DNA from: Streptomyces sp. NBC_00271
Lineage (GTDB): Bacteria > Actinomycetota > Actinomycetes > Streptomycetales > Streptomycetaceae
Assembly: GCF_036178845.1 (NCBI RefSeq)
Contig: NZ_CP108070.1
Coordinates: forward strand, 2,108,001-2,172,000
Direction of reading: 5' to 3'
Length of the DNA stretch: 64,000 bases
Part shown: positions 15,885-23,587 of the stretch, in pieces
How the letters are laid out: each line of letters begins with the position of its first letter
Position numbering within the stretch: the first letter of the stretch is position 1
Program-made: the position numbers and the translations under genes
Notes under the pieces: generated by a model
Databases searched by the model: none
Told to the model about the DNA's origin: nothing
The model's input: only the letters and a program-made list of their open reading frames with translations

Positions 15885-16612
15885 GCCTCGGGTCCGCCTT
15901 CCGTGGGGGTGTCCGTACGCGCGGGGCGCACGATGTCGGTGAGGGTGGTCTCCACGCGGTCGAGGTGATGGGACATCGCCTCCACCGCGTCGTGTTCACT
16001 GCCGTCGATCAGCGCTTCGACGATCGCCCGGTGCTCACGGTTGGACTGTTCACGCCGCCCGCCGAGCTCGTTGAGGAAGGCGGACTGGCGGGCCAGCGCG
16101 TCCCGGATCTCTTCGATCACCCTGCGGAAGACCGGGTTCTGCGAGGCCTCGGCGACCGCGATGTGGAAGATCGTGTCCATCGCGACCCACGCCGTGGTGT
16201 CGGTCTCCCGCTCCATCCGGTCCAGCAGATGGGCCAGGTGGTCGAGGTTCTCCGGGGTGCGGCGCACCGCCGCGTAACCGGCGACCGGGATCTCGACGTG
16301 GCGGCGCACCTCGAGCAGGTCGCTCGCCGCATAGTCGCCGAAGGTGGGGTCCTCGACCGCGTTGGCGACCACGAAGGTGCCCTTGCCCGTACGGGACACG
16401 GTCAGGCCCATCACCTGCAGGGCCCGCAGCGCCTCGCGGAGCACCGGCCGGCTGACCTCCAGGCGGCGGCACAGCTCCGCCTCGGAGGGGAGTTTGTCAC
16501 CGATGGCGTATTCGCCGCGCTCGATGGCGCTGCGAAGGTGGGTGAGCACCGCTTCCATGGCGCTGACGCGCCGCGGTACCGATCCACCTGTCTGGCTGTC
16601 TGACAGGTTCAC
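15881..16612 (-). CDS. FadR-subfamily GntR transcriptional regulator
   Basis: 243 aa. An N-terminal winged helix (about 15-85: [61 protein letters not shown]) is followed by an all-helical FCD effector domain with candidate metal-binding His/Asp residues ([26 protein letters not shown]). As first gene of the amino-acid operon it is likely a ligand-relieved repressor of that operon; the ligand may be Asn, Asp or a downstream acid (inference). The GTG start overlaps a palindrome (16596-16606) that could be its operator. Its stop overlaps the permease ATG. Confidence 0.92.
   Translation of the reverse strand: MNLSDSQTGGSVPRRVSAMEAVLTHLRSAIERGEYAIGDKLPSEAELCRRLEVSRPVLREALRALQVMGLTVSRTGKGTFVVANAVEDPTFGDYAASDLLEVRRHVEIPVAGYAAVRRTPENLDHLAHLLDRMERETDTTAWVAMDTIFHIAVAEASQNPVFRRVIEEIRDALARQSAFLNELGGRREQSNREHRAIVEALIDGSEHDAVEAMSHHLDRVETTLTDIVRPARTDTPTEGGPEA
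16596..16606. promoter_or_regulatory. Candidate operator for the FadR-type regulator
   Basis: CTGTCTGACAG is a perfect 11-bp inverted repeat covering codons 3-6 of the regulator gene. The TGTC-N-GACA form resembles known FadR-family sites. A second, wider inverted repeat TGACA-N9-TGTCA lies upstream at 16630-16648, so the same half-sites occur twice around the promoter. Confidence 0.5.
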
Positions 16613-16670
16613 GGGGGTGATCCTGCGGGTGACAAGAGGGGGCTGTCAAGGGGAGTGAAAAGAAACATTC

Positions 16671-16708
16671 AGGGGGTGCGAGGCCTGTAAACCGGCTTCG
16701 CACCCCCT
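16671..16708 (-). terminator. Strong hairpin terminator after uppP
   Basis: Arms AGGGGGTGCGA (16671-16681) and TCGCACCCCCT (16698-16708) pair perfectly over 11 bp with a 16-nt loop, about 20 nt beyond the uppP stop. It separates uppP from the amino-acid operon, which reads in the same direction. Confidence 0.75.
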
Positions 16709-16728
16709 GTGAGCTGCTGTTTCCGCGA

Positions 16729-17565
16729 TCAGCCGGCGAGGGTCCCGCTCGCCAGCAGCCCGAACAGTGCCAGACCGATAACGATCCGGTAGATCACGAA
16801 GGCATTGAAGGAGTGCTTGGCGACGAACTTCAGCAGCCAGGCGATCGACCCGTAGGCGACGATGAAGGAGACGATCGTGCCGACCGCGAGCGGCGCGGCG
16901 CCCACCCCCGTACCCAGGGCGTCCTTCAGCTCGTACAGACCGGCGCCGGTGAGGGCGGGGATGCCGAGGAAGAACGAGAGCCGGGTGGCGGCGACCCGGT
17001 CCAGGTCCAGGATCAGCGCGGTCGACATCGTGGCGCCGGAGCGCGAGAAGCCCGGGAAGAGCAGCGCGAGGATCTGCGAGCAACCGACCAGCATCGCGTC
17101 CTTGAAGGACGTGTCGTCCTCACCGCGCTTGTGGCGCCCCATCTGGTCCGCCACCCACATCACACCACTGCCGACGATCAGCGAGCCCGCGACCACCCAC
17201 AGGGAGGCCAGTGGTCCGTCGATGAGCCGCTTGGCGGCGAGGCCCACGATCACGATCGGGATGGTGGCGTAGATGACCCACCACGCGAACTTGTAGTCGT
17301 GGTGCTGCCGCTCCTCGGGATTGCGCAGCCCCCGACCCCACGCGGAGACGATCCGCACGATGTCCTTGAAGAAGTACACCAGTACGGCGGCGATCGCGCC
17401 GACCTGGATGACCGCTGAGAACCCGACGACGGCCTTGTCGTCGACCGGGATGTTCATCAGCCCCTCGGTGATCTTGAGGTGGCCGGTGGAGGAGACGGGG
17501 AGGAACTCGGTCACTCCCTCGACGACTCCGAGGACGACGGCCTGACCGACGTTGATGACGCTCAT
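16729..17565 (-). CDS. uppP: Undecaprenyl-diphosphatase (BacA/UppP)
   Basis: 278 aa integral membrane phosphatase that recycles the C55 lipid carrier of cell-wall synthesis and can confer bacitracin resistance. Both family signatures are intact: EGVTEFLPVSSTGHL near the N-terminus (Glu-rich motif) and PGFSRSGATMSTALI in the second half (Ser/Arg motif). About eight hydrophobic helices with inverted-repeat topology. It stands alone between a terminator and the fluoride exporter genes. The ATG start gives the standard family N-terminus (MSVINVGQAVVLGVVEG). Confidence 0.96.
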   Translation of the reverse strand: MSVINVGQAVVLGVVEGVTEFLPVSSTGHLKITEGLMNIPVDDKAVVGFSAVIQVGAIAAVLVYFFKDIVRIVSAWGRGLRNPEERQHHDYKFAWWVIYATIPIVIVGLAAKRLIDGPLASLWVVAGSLIVGSGVMWVADQMGRHKRGEDDTSFKDAMLVGCSQILALLFPGFSRSGATMSTALILDLDRVAATRLSFFLGIPALTGAGLYELKDALGTGVGAAPLAVGTIVSFIVAYGSIAWLLKFVAKHSFNAFVIYRIVIGLALFGLLASGTLAG

Positions 17566-17658
17566 AGGATCCAGTTCTAGGTCTGAGGGGTTGGTGGTGA
17601 GGGGGGTTGGTCGACAGTGCTGTAGACAGTCTTACTACGCGCGGGTGACGTCCGGCAC

Positions 17659-18033
17659 CTAGGCCCACAACGCCCGGGCGAACGAGACACCCGCGAACGC
17701 CGCGCCGAGCCCGGCCGTCACGCTCACGAGCGCGTTGGCCGCAGCGTAGAACCCCGCGCCGGTCTCGGTCAGCCGTAGTGTCTCGTACGAGAACGTCGAG
17801 TACGTGGTCAGCGCCCCGCACAGGCCGGTCCCGAGGAACAGCTGAAGGTGGGAACCCGCGGCCCCCGCGGCGACCGCGCCGGTCAGCAGGCCGAGAATCA
17901 GACAGCCGACGACGTTGACCGCGAAGGTGCCCCAGGGGAAGACGGTGTCATGCCTGGTCTGCACCGCACGGTCGGTCAGATAGCGCAGGGGCGCGCCGAC
18001 CATTCCGCCGACGATCACCAGCAGCCAGTTCAC
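17659..18033 (-). CDS. crcB: Fluoride exporter CrcB/FluC, subunit 1
   Basis: 124 aa with four membrane helices. Family motifs: GGMVGAPLRYLTDR, FPWGTFAVNVVGCLILG and LCGALTTYSTFSYET, the last holding the Phe and Thr residues that line the fluoride pore. FluC channels work as dual-topology dimers; some actinobacteria carry two genes that probably form a heterodimer. It is the last gene of a three-gene unit with DUF190 and a second CrcB, 2 nt after the DUF190 stop. Confidence 0.95.
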   Translation of the reverse strand: MNWLLVIVGGMVGAPLRYLTDRAVQTRHDTVFPWGTFAVNVVGCLILGLLTGAVAAGAAGSHLQLFLGTGLCGALTTYSTFSYETLRLTETGAGFYAAANALVSVTAGLGAAFAGVSFARALWA

Positions 18034-18035
18034 AA

Positions 18036-18410
18036 CTACCTCTTACCTTTCTTGCCCGTTTTGTCGGATTCGGCGTCGCGTCCCGCATACCGGATGACCT
18101 CGCAGTCGTCAAGGATCACCAGCCCCTCGCCGACGAGTTCGTCGAGCTGGGGCAGGAAGGCACGGACGCGGTCCTCGGTGTCCACGATGACGATCGCCAC
18201 CGGCAGGTCTTCGCTCAGCGACAGCAGCCGTGAGGTGTGGATCAGCGAGGAGGCGCCGAAGCCCTCGATGCCGCGGAAGACGCTCGCGCCGGCCAGTCCC
18301 GCCGCGTGGGCGCGGTGCACGATCTCCGTGTACAGCGGCTTGTGGTGCCAGACGTCGTTCTCGCCGATGAAGATCGTCACCCGTAGGGCGCTGCCCGTCA
18401 GCCGTGTCAT
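18036..18410 (-). CDS. DUF190 domain protein (PII-like fold)
   Basis: 124 aa. DUF190 proteins have a ferredoxin-like fold resembling PII signalling proteins; [48 protein letters not shown] is the conserved core, followed by [25 protein letters not shown]. It lies between two crcB genes, overlapping the upstream one by 4 nt (ATGA) and almost touching the downstream one. That arrangement is common in actinobacteria and suggests it modulates or senses for the fluoride channel, though no ligand is established to my knowledge. A Lys-rich tail (DKTGKKGKR) ends the protein. Confidence 0.9.
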   Translation of the reverse strand: MTRLTGSALRVTIFIGENDVWHHKPLYTEIVHRAHAAGLAGASVFRGIEGFGASSLIHTSRLLSLSEDLPVAIVIVDTEDRVRAFLPQLDELVGEGLVILDDCEVIRYAGRDAESDKTGKKGKR

Positions 18411-18883
18411 CGCTGCCTCCGTACCAGGGCGCGGCGGGCCGCGGTCACCGCGAGCCACACCGCCGTGAGCGCCGCGCACAGGGTCGCGGCGAGATAGGCG
18501 AGGCCGGTTCCGGGGTGGCCCGAGTCGACCAGTTTCTGGATGTCCACGGCGTACGTCGAGAAGGTGGTGAACCCTCCCAGCACACCGGTGCCGAAGAAGG
18601 GCCGCACGAGTCGGTGGGCCGCCCACACGTCCGTGATGACGACCATGAAGACGCCGATCACCGCACAGCCGATGACGTTGACCCAGAACGTGGTCCAGGG
18701 GAAACCGCCCGTCTCCACGGGCCACAGCCGCGCGGCCCCGTACCGGGCGGTGGCGCCGATGGCTCCGCCGAGCGAGACCATCGCCACGACCGGGGCCTGG
18801 CCGCGCCAGGGGGACGCGCGGCGCGGGGTCTGCCGTGCGGGGGCACCCGGTTCGTCGACGCGCTCGGGATGCGGGACGGTCAT
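18407..18883 (-). CDS. crcB: Fluoride exporter CrcB/FluC, subunit 2
   Basis: 158 aa, with an extra hydrophilic N-terminus of about 30 residues before the four membrane helices. Motifs: [37 protein letters not shown] and [16 protein letters not shown]. First gene of the crcB-DUF190-crcB operon. A GGAGAA site lies 7 nt before the ATG. The RNA upstream of it has features of the fluoride (crcB-type) riboswitch. Together the two CrcB subunits would expel fluoride from the cytoplasm. Confidence 0.95.
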   Translation of the reverse strand: MTVPHPERVDEPGAPARQTPRRASPWRGQAPVVAMVSLGGAIGATARYGAARLWPVETGGFPWTTFWVNVIGCAVIGVFMVVITDVWAAHRLVRPFFGTGVLGGFTTFSTYAVDIQKLVDSGHPGTGLAYLAATLCAALTAVWLAVTAARRALVRRQR

Positions 18884-18933
18884 GACGTACTTCTCCTACT
18901 CGCCGGGCCCGGGCCCCCGGGCACACCACATCG

Positions 18934-18995
18934 CAAGTAGGGACCGTTGGCGGCATCAGCGCCGCGGTTCGGGTACGGCGGGCCCCACCGCCGCG
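18934..18995 (-). promoter_or_regulatory. Candidate fluoride riboswitch in the crcB operon leader
   Basis: Read on the minus strand, the leader holds a GGCGGTGGGGCCCGCC stem-loop, then CCGAACCGC, then GCGCTGATGCC and GGTCCCTAC. The order of these elements and the GCTGATG...CCTAC ending match the crcB-motif consensus as I remember it, and TGGGG can pair with the late TCCC as the pseudoknot requires. It lies 50-110 nt ahead of the first crcB gene. A covariance-model search was not possible here. Confidence 0.5.
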
Positions 18996-19130
18996 CCGCG
19001 ACACATGATCGCGGCCGCTGAACAGGGTAACGCCGACGCCGACGCCCTCGCACACTCGACCGAGGCACGCGGCGCCCCCGCCGCCCCTCCCCCTCTTCTC
19101 TTCTTCTCCTCCCCCGCTTCCCTCCCCGCC

Positions 19131-19415
19131 CTACCAGCCCTTCTCGAACAGGGAGCGGACCTCGGCGATGCGGTACTCGTCGCGGTGGTAGAGCGTGCGC
19201 CGCCCGATCCTTCTCGCGCGCAGCAGCCCGACCCCGACAAGGAGCTCGAGGTGGGTGCGGGCGACGGCGTGACTCACGCCGAGCTTGGTGGCGAGGGCCG
19301 CCGCGTCGACGCCGTCGGCGAGAGAGCCGTGGCGCTCGGGCGGAAAGTGCGCGGCGGGGTCCCGCAGCCACTCCAGGATGTCCAGGCGTCGCCCGCCGAC
19401 GGGAACCCTCAGCAT
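19131..19415 (-). CDS. Small ArsR-like winged-helix transcriptional regulator
   Basis: 94 aa, a single winged-helix domain: RRLDILEWLRDPAAHFPP...VDAAALATKLGVSHAVARTHLELLVGVGLLRARRIGRRTLYHRDEYRIAEV. The recognition helix is probably SHAVARTHLELLV and the wing RARRIGRRTLYHRD. No metal-binding cysteine motif is visible, so it is not a classical metal sensor. The ATG is chosen because GGGGGACGAG precedes it directly; the longer reading upstream lacks codon bias. Its targets are unknown; neighbours are the fluoride operon and the galactanase gene. Confidence 0.8.
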   Translation of the reverse strand: MLRVPVGGRRLDILEWLRDPAAHFPPERHGSLADGVDAAALATKLGVSHAVARTHLELLVGVGLLRARRIGRRTLYHRDEYRIAEVRSLFEKGW

Positions 19416-19528
19416 CTCGTCCCCCCTGCCCTTCGTGATGGTGGCGCTGTGTGACCACTGTCCCGCAGCCCGGGGCGGCCCGCACGGGACTTCCACGCCT
19501 TCGCGCGGCCCGGAAGTCCCCGGGACGC

Positions 19529-19566
19529 CATGAGGGCCCGGCTGCCGCGGCAGCCGGGCCCTCATG
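19529..19566 (-). terminator. Perfect 38-bp palindrome acting as terminator
   Basis: The two 19-bp halves are exact reverse complements with no spacer (CATGAGGGCCCGGCTGCCG and its complement). It starts 18 nt beyond the stop of the galactanase gene and precedes the small regulator gene on the same strand. As RNA it forms a very stable GC hairpin. Its perfect symmetry would also allow bidirectional termination or cruciform extrusion. Confidence 0.8.
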
Positions 19567-19583
19567 TCATCGACGGTGACTGA

Positions 19584-21155
19584 TCAGCGGTGGCCGAACT
19601 GCGACATCGCGGGCAGCGCCTTGTCGTCGAAGCCGAACAGCGCCTGGTTCTCCCAGCCGTTGCCGGACGTGGCGTCGGCCGGATCCCAGCCGTTGCCCGT
19701 GACGGCGGTCCAGGTGGCCTCCCAGTAGAAGACACCGAGGCCGCGGCCGTTCGGGACGGCCTCCACGACGTTCATCACGTCCCGCAGCCACGCGGACTGC
19801 CCGGCGGTGGTGGCCGGGTAGCCGGAGACCAGCTCACCGGTCGTGTCGATCTGGTTGACGAGCGAGTCGTCGCTGTCGAGACGGAAGGGGTAGGCCGTCT
19901 CGGCCAGGAACACCGGCTTGCCGTAACGCGCGGCCGCGTCGTCCAAGGTCGTCTGGAAGTCGGAGAGCGGGCCGTGCCAGTAGCCGTAGTAGGACAGGCC
20001 GATGGCGTCGAACTTCACGCCGCCCGAGACCGCGTTGTCGAACCACCAGCGGGTGCCGGACAGGTCGCCGCCCTTGGCGAGGTGCAGCGCGACGGTCGTC
20101 GACGAGCTGACGGCCTTGACGGCGTCGTAGCCGGAGTTGAGGAGCCCGGCGAGCTGCGACCAGTTGTCGGTGGAGCCCTCGGACCACAGCATGCCGCCGT
20201 TGATCTCGTTGCCGACCTGGACCATGTCGGCGGTGGTGCCCTGCGCCTTCAGCGCGTTGAGGACGTCGTACGTGTGGTTGTAGACGTCCGTCTTCAGCTG
20301 GCTGTAGGAGTGGCCCGCCCAGGCGGCCGGCTTGGTCTGGGTGCCGGGGTCGGCCCAGGTGTCCGAGTAGTGGAAGTCGACCAGGAGCTTCATGCCCTGC
20401 GCCTTGATGCGCTTGGCCATCGCCAGGACGCGCGTCTTGTTGTTGTAGCCGTCGGCGGGGTTCACCCAGACCTTCAGGCGTGCGTAGTTCATACCGGCGG
20501 ACTTGAGGATGGCGAGCGCGTCACCGGTGGTGCCGGAGCTGGTCCTGTAGACGCCGCCGAGGGCCTCGCTCTTGGCGAGGGAGGAGATGTCGGAGCCCTT
20601 GACGGACAGCCCGGTGGCGCTGCCGGAGGTGAACGCCAGGTCGTCGACGTTGATCCAGTTGCCCGCGTTGGCATCGGAGTTGATGCTGATCGTGCACTGG
20701 TTGCCGGTCACCGCGACGGGGACGACGAGGTGTATCCATCCGCTGCTGGACACCGGCAGGTCGGTGCGCTGCTCGGTGCCGCCGCAGTTCTTCAGCGCGA
20801 GGTAGGCGGAGTTCTGGCCGCCGCCCGAGCGCACCCAGGCGGTGAGCCGGTAGTTCCCGTTGGTCAGTCCGGAGAGGTACTGGTACGTCTCCACCTTGTA
20901 GGCGGCGGAGGAGTACTGCGTGAGGCGGTAGCTTCCGCTGTGGCCCCCGGCCTCCACGTAGGAGGCGCCGGTGTCGCCGTACTCCGACCAACCGCTGGGC
21001 GTGGCCGTTCCGGCGCCGTCGGCCTCGAATCCGGCGTTGGTGAGGGTGCTCGCCGCCTGTGCCGTCTGCGCGGGCAGGGCAGGCAGGGCGGTGAGGGCCA
21101 GCCCGGCCGCGAGCGGCAACAGCAGGGTCCTGAGTGTGCGTCTGGGATGGAACAT
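19584..21155 (-). CDS. Secreted arabinogalactan endo-beta-1,4-galactanase (GH53) with N-terminal CBM
   Basis: 523 aa. A signal peptide ends near A35 (PAQTAQAA). Residues about 36-178 form a jelly-roll carbohydrate-binding module (LTNAGFEADGAGTATPSGWSEYG...NWINVDDLAFTSG), resembling CBM61-type galactan binders. Residues about 184-523 are the GH53 barrel: VKGSDISSLAKSEALGG, acid/base E317 in GNEINGG and nucleophile E419 in FLAETAYPF. It cuts beta-1,4-galactan outside the cell into galacto-oligosaccharides for the transporter encoded next door. The unusual N-terminal placement of the binding module is noted. Transcribed separately from, but in the same direction as, the GH42 gene. Confidence 0.93.
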   Translation of the reverse strand: MFHPRRTLRTLLLPLAAGLALTALPALPAQTAQAASTLTNAGFEADGAGTATPSGWSEYGDTGASYVEAGGHSGSYRLTQYSSAAYKVETYQYLSGLTNGNYRLTAWVRSGGGQNSAYLALKNCGGTEQRTDLPVSSSGWIHLVVPVAVTGNQCTISINSDANAGNWINVDDLAFTSGSATGLSVKGSDISSLAKSEALGGVYRTSSGTTGDALAILKSAGMNYARLKVWVNPADGYNNKTRVLAMAKRIKAQGMKLLVDFHYSDTWADPGTQTKPAAWAGHSYSQLKTDVYNHTYDVLNALKAQGTTADMVQVGNEINGGMLWSEGSTDNWSQLAGLLNSGYDAVKAVSSSTTVALHLAKGGDLSGTRWWFDNAVSGGVKFDAIGLSYYGYWHGPLSDFQTTLDDAAARYGKPVFLAETAYPFRLDSDDSLVNQIDTTGELVSGYPATTAGQSAWLRDVMNVVEAVPNGRGLGVFYWEATWTAVTGNGWDPADATSGNGWENQALFGFDDKALPAMSQFGHR

Positions 21156-21315
21156 CTTCGTCCGTCGTCCCTTCGACGTGATGGGAATGGGGGTGCCCCC
21201 GGAGTGGCTCTGGGGGGCGACCCCTCCGCCCGCGGCTCTCGTGGCACTCACGGGCGGAGGGGAGTTCGGCTCGGCCGCGGGGTCCTGAGCCCGGCGACGG
21301 TCGGGTGAGGCGTGG

Positions 21316-21405
21316 AGTCGTACGACGAGGACGGCGGTCGGCTCAGCCATCAAGCCGTACGACCCGGAAAGCGGTCGGCTCAGCCGTCGAGCCGTACGAC
21401 CCGGA
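21316..21405. repeat. 35-bp direct repeat duplicating the 3' end of the GH42 gene
   Basis: Copies 21334-21368 and 21371-21405 match at 33 of 35 positions with a 37-bp period. The copy nearest the gene contains the last seven codons (VRVVRLDG) and the stop. A degenerate partial third copy (21316-21333) precedes them. Same kind of 3'-end duplication as at the methyltransferase gene. Confidence 0.88.
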
Positions 21406-23401
21406 CGGCCCCCGCGGGCAGCATGAGGCGGCCCGCGGCTCGTTCGCCCGTCAGCAGCTCGGTGCCGGCCGCGTCCAGCGGCACCTTGGCGTCCGACGAG
21501 GTGTGGTTGATCGCGAACAGGAAGGTGCCCGACTCACCGCTGCGGCGCACCACTTCGACATCGCGGGGCAGGTCGGCGCGCGGCGCGATCCGCGCGTCGT
21601 CGGACGCCCAGCCGATGAGGGCGTCCAGGCCCTGCGCGCCGAGGCGGGTGGAGACGTACCAGGCGGAGCCCTCGCCGAGGCGGTGGCGGGTGACGGCCGG
21701 CCGGCCCGCGGTGAGTCCGTCGGCGTACGTCCACACGGTCTCGGCGCCGCGCGGCACCACGAACTCGGTCCAGACGTCGCCGGTGAGCTCGGAGCCGTCG
21801 GGGCCGGTGATCCGGACCCGGTCGTCCTTCAGCAGCGGTGAGAACTCCTCGACGGTCAGGCCGAGCACGTCCCGCAGCGCGCCGGGGTAGGCGCCCTCGT
21901 GCACGGCGTCGTGCTCGTCGACGATGCCGGAGAAGTACGAGACGACGAGGGTGCCGCCGTGTCCGACGTACTCCCTGAGGTTGTTCCCGGCGGCCTCGGT
22001 CATCAGGTAGAGGGCGGGGACGACGACAAGGGGATAGGCCGACAAGTCGGCTTCCGGGTGGGCGAAGTCGACCGTGAGGTGGCGGTCGTAGAGCGCCTCG
22101 TAGAACGCGTCGGCGCGCTCGCGCGGGTCGTGGTCCGCACTGGGGCGCCAGTCGAGGGTCTGCGCCCACCAGGAGTGCCAGTCCCACAGCACGGCGGCGT
22201 CCGCGACGGTGCGGCTGCCCTTGACCGAGGTCAGCGACTCGATGGACGCGCCGAGTTCGACGACCTCGCGCCAGACCCGGGAGTCGGTGCCGGCGTGCGG
22301 CAGCATCGCCGAGTGGAACTTCTCGGCGCCGCGCCGGGACTGCCGCCACTGGAAGAACATGGCGCCCTCGGAGCCGCGCGCCACGTGCGCCAGGGAGTTG
22401 CGGGCCATCTGACCCGGGGACTTCGCCGGGTTGCGGGGCTGCCAGTTGACGCCGGACGTGGAGTGTTCGAGCAGCAGCCAGGGGGCGCCGCCCGCGACGG
22501 AGCGGGTGAGGTCGGCGGCCATCGCGAGGTTGACGTGGGTGCGGCGGCCGTCGGTGATCAGGTAGTGGTCGTTGGTGACGAGGTCGACCTCGCGGCCCCA
22601 GGCCCAGTAGTCGACGGAGTCGCACTGGCTGAGAGCGGTCATGAAGTTCGTGGTGACCGGGATGCCGGGGGCGAGGCGGTGCAGGATGTCCCGCTCGGCG
22701 ACGAAGTTCTCGCGCATGGTCTCGTCGGCGAAGCGCTTGTAGTCCAGGGCCTGGGCCGGGTTGCCGACCGTGGGGGTCACGCGCGGCGGGTTGATCTGGT
22801 CGAAGTCCGCGTAGCGCTGACCCCAGAAGGCGGTGCCCCAGGCCTCGTTGACCGCGTCCACGGTCCCGTACGTGCGGGCCAGCCAGCGGCGGAAGTGGGC
22901 GGCGCAGGACGCGCAGTAGCAGGCCGAGACGGGGACGCCGTACTCGTTGTGGACGTGCCACAGGGCGAGCGCGGGGTGGTCGGCGTAGCGGGTGGCGAGG
23001 GCGGTGGTGATACTCGCCGCGGCGGCACGGTAGTCGCTGTTGCTGTGGCAGATGGCGCCGCGCGAGCCGAACTCGTAGCGGGTGCCGTCGGCGGCCACCG
23101 GCAGCGCCTCGGGGTGCTCGCGGTAGAACCAGGCGGGCGGCGCGACGGTCGGGGTGCCGAGGTCGGCGCGGATGCCGTTCTCGTGCAGCAGGTCGAGCAG
23201 TCGGTCCAGCCAGCCGAAGTCGTGAGTCCCCCGGGCGGGTTCGAGCAGCGCCCAGGAGAAGATCCCGACGCTCACCATCGTGACCCCCGCCTCGCGCATC
23301 AGCCGGACGTCCTCGTGCCAGACGTTTTCCGGCCACTGCTCGGGGTTGTAGTCCCCACCGAAGGCGAGCCCGGTCAGGCCCTTGGGTGTGGTCTCCGGCA
23401 T
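21380..23401 (-). CDS. GH42 beta-galactosidase
   Basis: 673 aa, cytoplasmic (no signal peptide). GH42 hallmarks: FGGDYNPEQWP at the N-terminus, acid/base E153 in WHVHNEYG, nucleophile E312 in LLLEHSTSGVNWQPRNPAK, and a zinc site from C118 plus CYCASC (C161, C163, C166). Trimerisation (GH42M) and C-terminal domains follow. It would split imported galacto-oligosaccharides to galactose. The start is ATG 23401, preceded by GGGAGAAG; the longer reading lacks support. It is divergent from the galacto-oligosaccharide transporter operon across 186 nt that hold a LacI-type operator. Confidence 0.96.
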   Translation of the reverse strand: MPETTPKGLTGLAFGGDYNPEQWPENVWHEDVRLMREAGVTMVSVGIFSWALLEPARGTHDFGWLDRLLDLLHENGIRADLGTPTVAPPAWFYREHPEALPVAADGTRYEFGSRGAICHSNSDYRAAAASITTALATRYADHPALALWHVHNEYGVPVSACYCASCAAHFRRWLARTYGTVDAVNEAWGTAFWGQRYADFDQINPPRVTPTVGNPAQALDYKRFADETMRENFVAERDILHRLAPGIPVTTNFMTALSQCDSVDYWAWGREVDLVTNDHYLITDGRRTHVNLAMAADLTRSVAGGAPWLLLEHSTSGVNWQPRNPAKSPGQMARNSLAHVARGSEGAMFFQWRQSRRGAEKFHSAMLPHAGTDSRVWREVVELGASIESLTSVKGSRTVADAAVLWDWHSWWAQTLDWRPSADHDPRERADAFYEALYDRHLTVDFAHPEADLSAYPLVVVPALYLMTEAAGNNLREYVGHGGTLVVSYFSGIVDEHDAVHEGAYPGALRDVLGLTVEEFSPLLKDDRVRITGPDGSELTGDVWTEFVVPRGAETVWTYADGLTAGRPAVTRHRLGEGSAWYVSTRLGAQGLDALIGWASDDARIAPRADLPRDVEVVRRSGESGTFLFAINHTSSDAKVPLDAAGTELLTGERAAGRLMLPAGAVRVVRLDG

Positions 23402-23489
23402 GGATCTTCTCCCGTTTAATCGATCATTTGGGAACGTGCACACACTCGATCAGCGGCGCGAGCCCAACATAACCGCACAGCAACAACCA

Positions 23490-23531
23490 TTGACAAGTGT
23501 CCGGGATGTTTCTCTACTGTGAACGCTCACA
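23490..23531 (+). promoter_or_regulatory. Promoter and LacI-type operator of the galactan transport operon
   Basis: A -35 TTGACA (23490-23495) and a -10 TCTACT (23513-23518) are separated by 17 nt. The palindrome TGTGAACGCTCACA (23518-23531), with arms TGTGA and TCACA around a central CG pair, follows directly, covering the start of transcription. That form is typical of LacI/GalR operators and the cognate regulator is the last gene of the operon. Bound repressor would block the transporter promoter and could also affect the divergent GH42 gene. Confidence 0.75.
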
Positions 23532-23587
23532 GAAGCATGGCACGGTCGCCGCAGCAGGCGGGGGCCCAGGTCAGGGGAGAAAGATCC

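Noticed and set aside
21899..23419. 506-codon plus-strand open frame
   Set aside because: Antisense to the GH42 gene, whose catalytic and zinc residues are intact.
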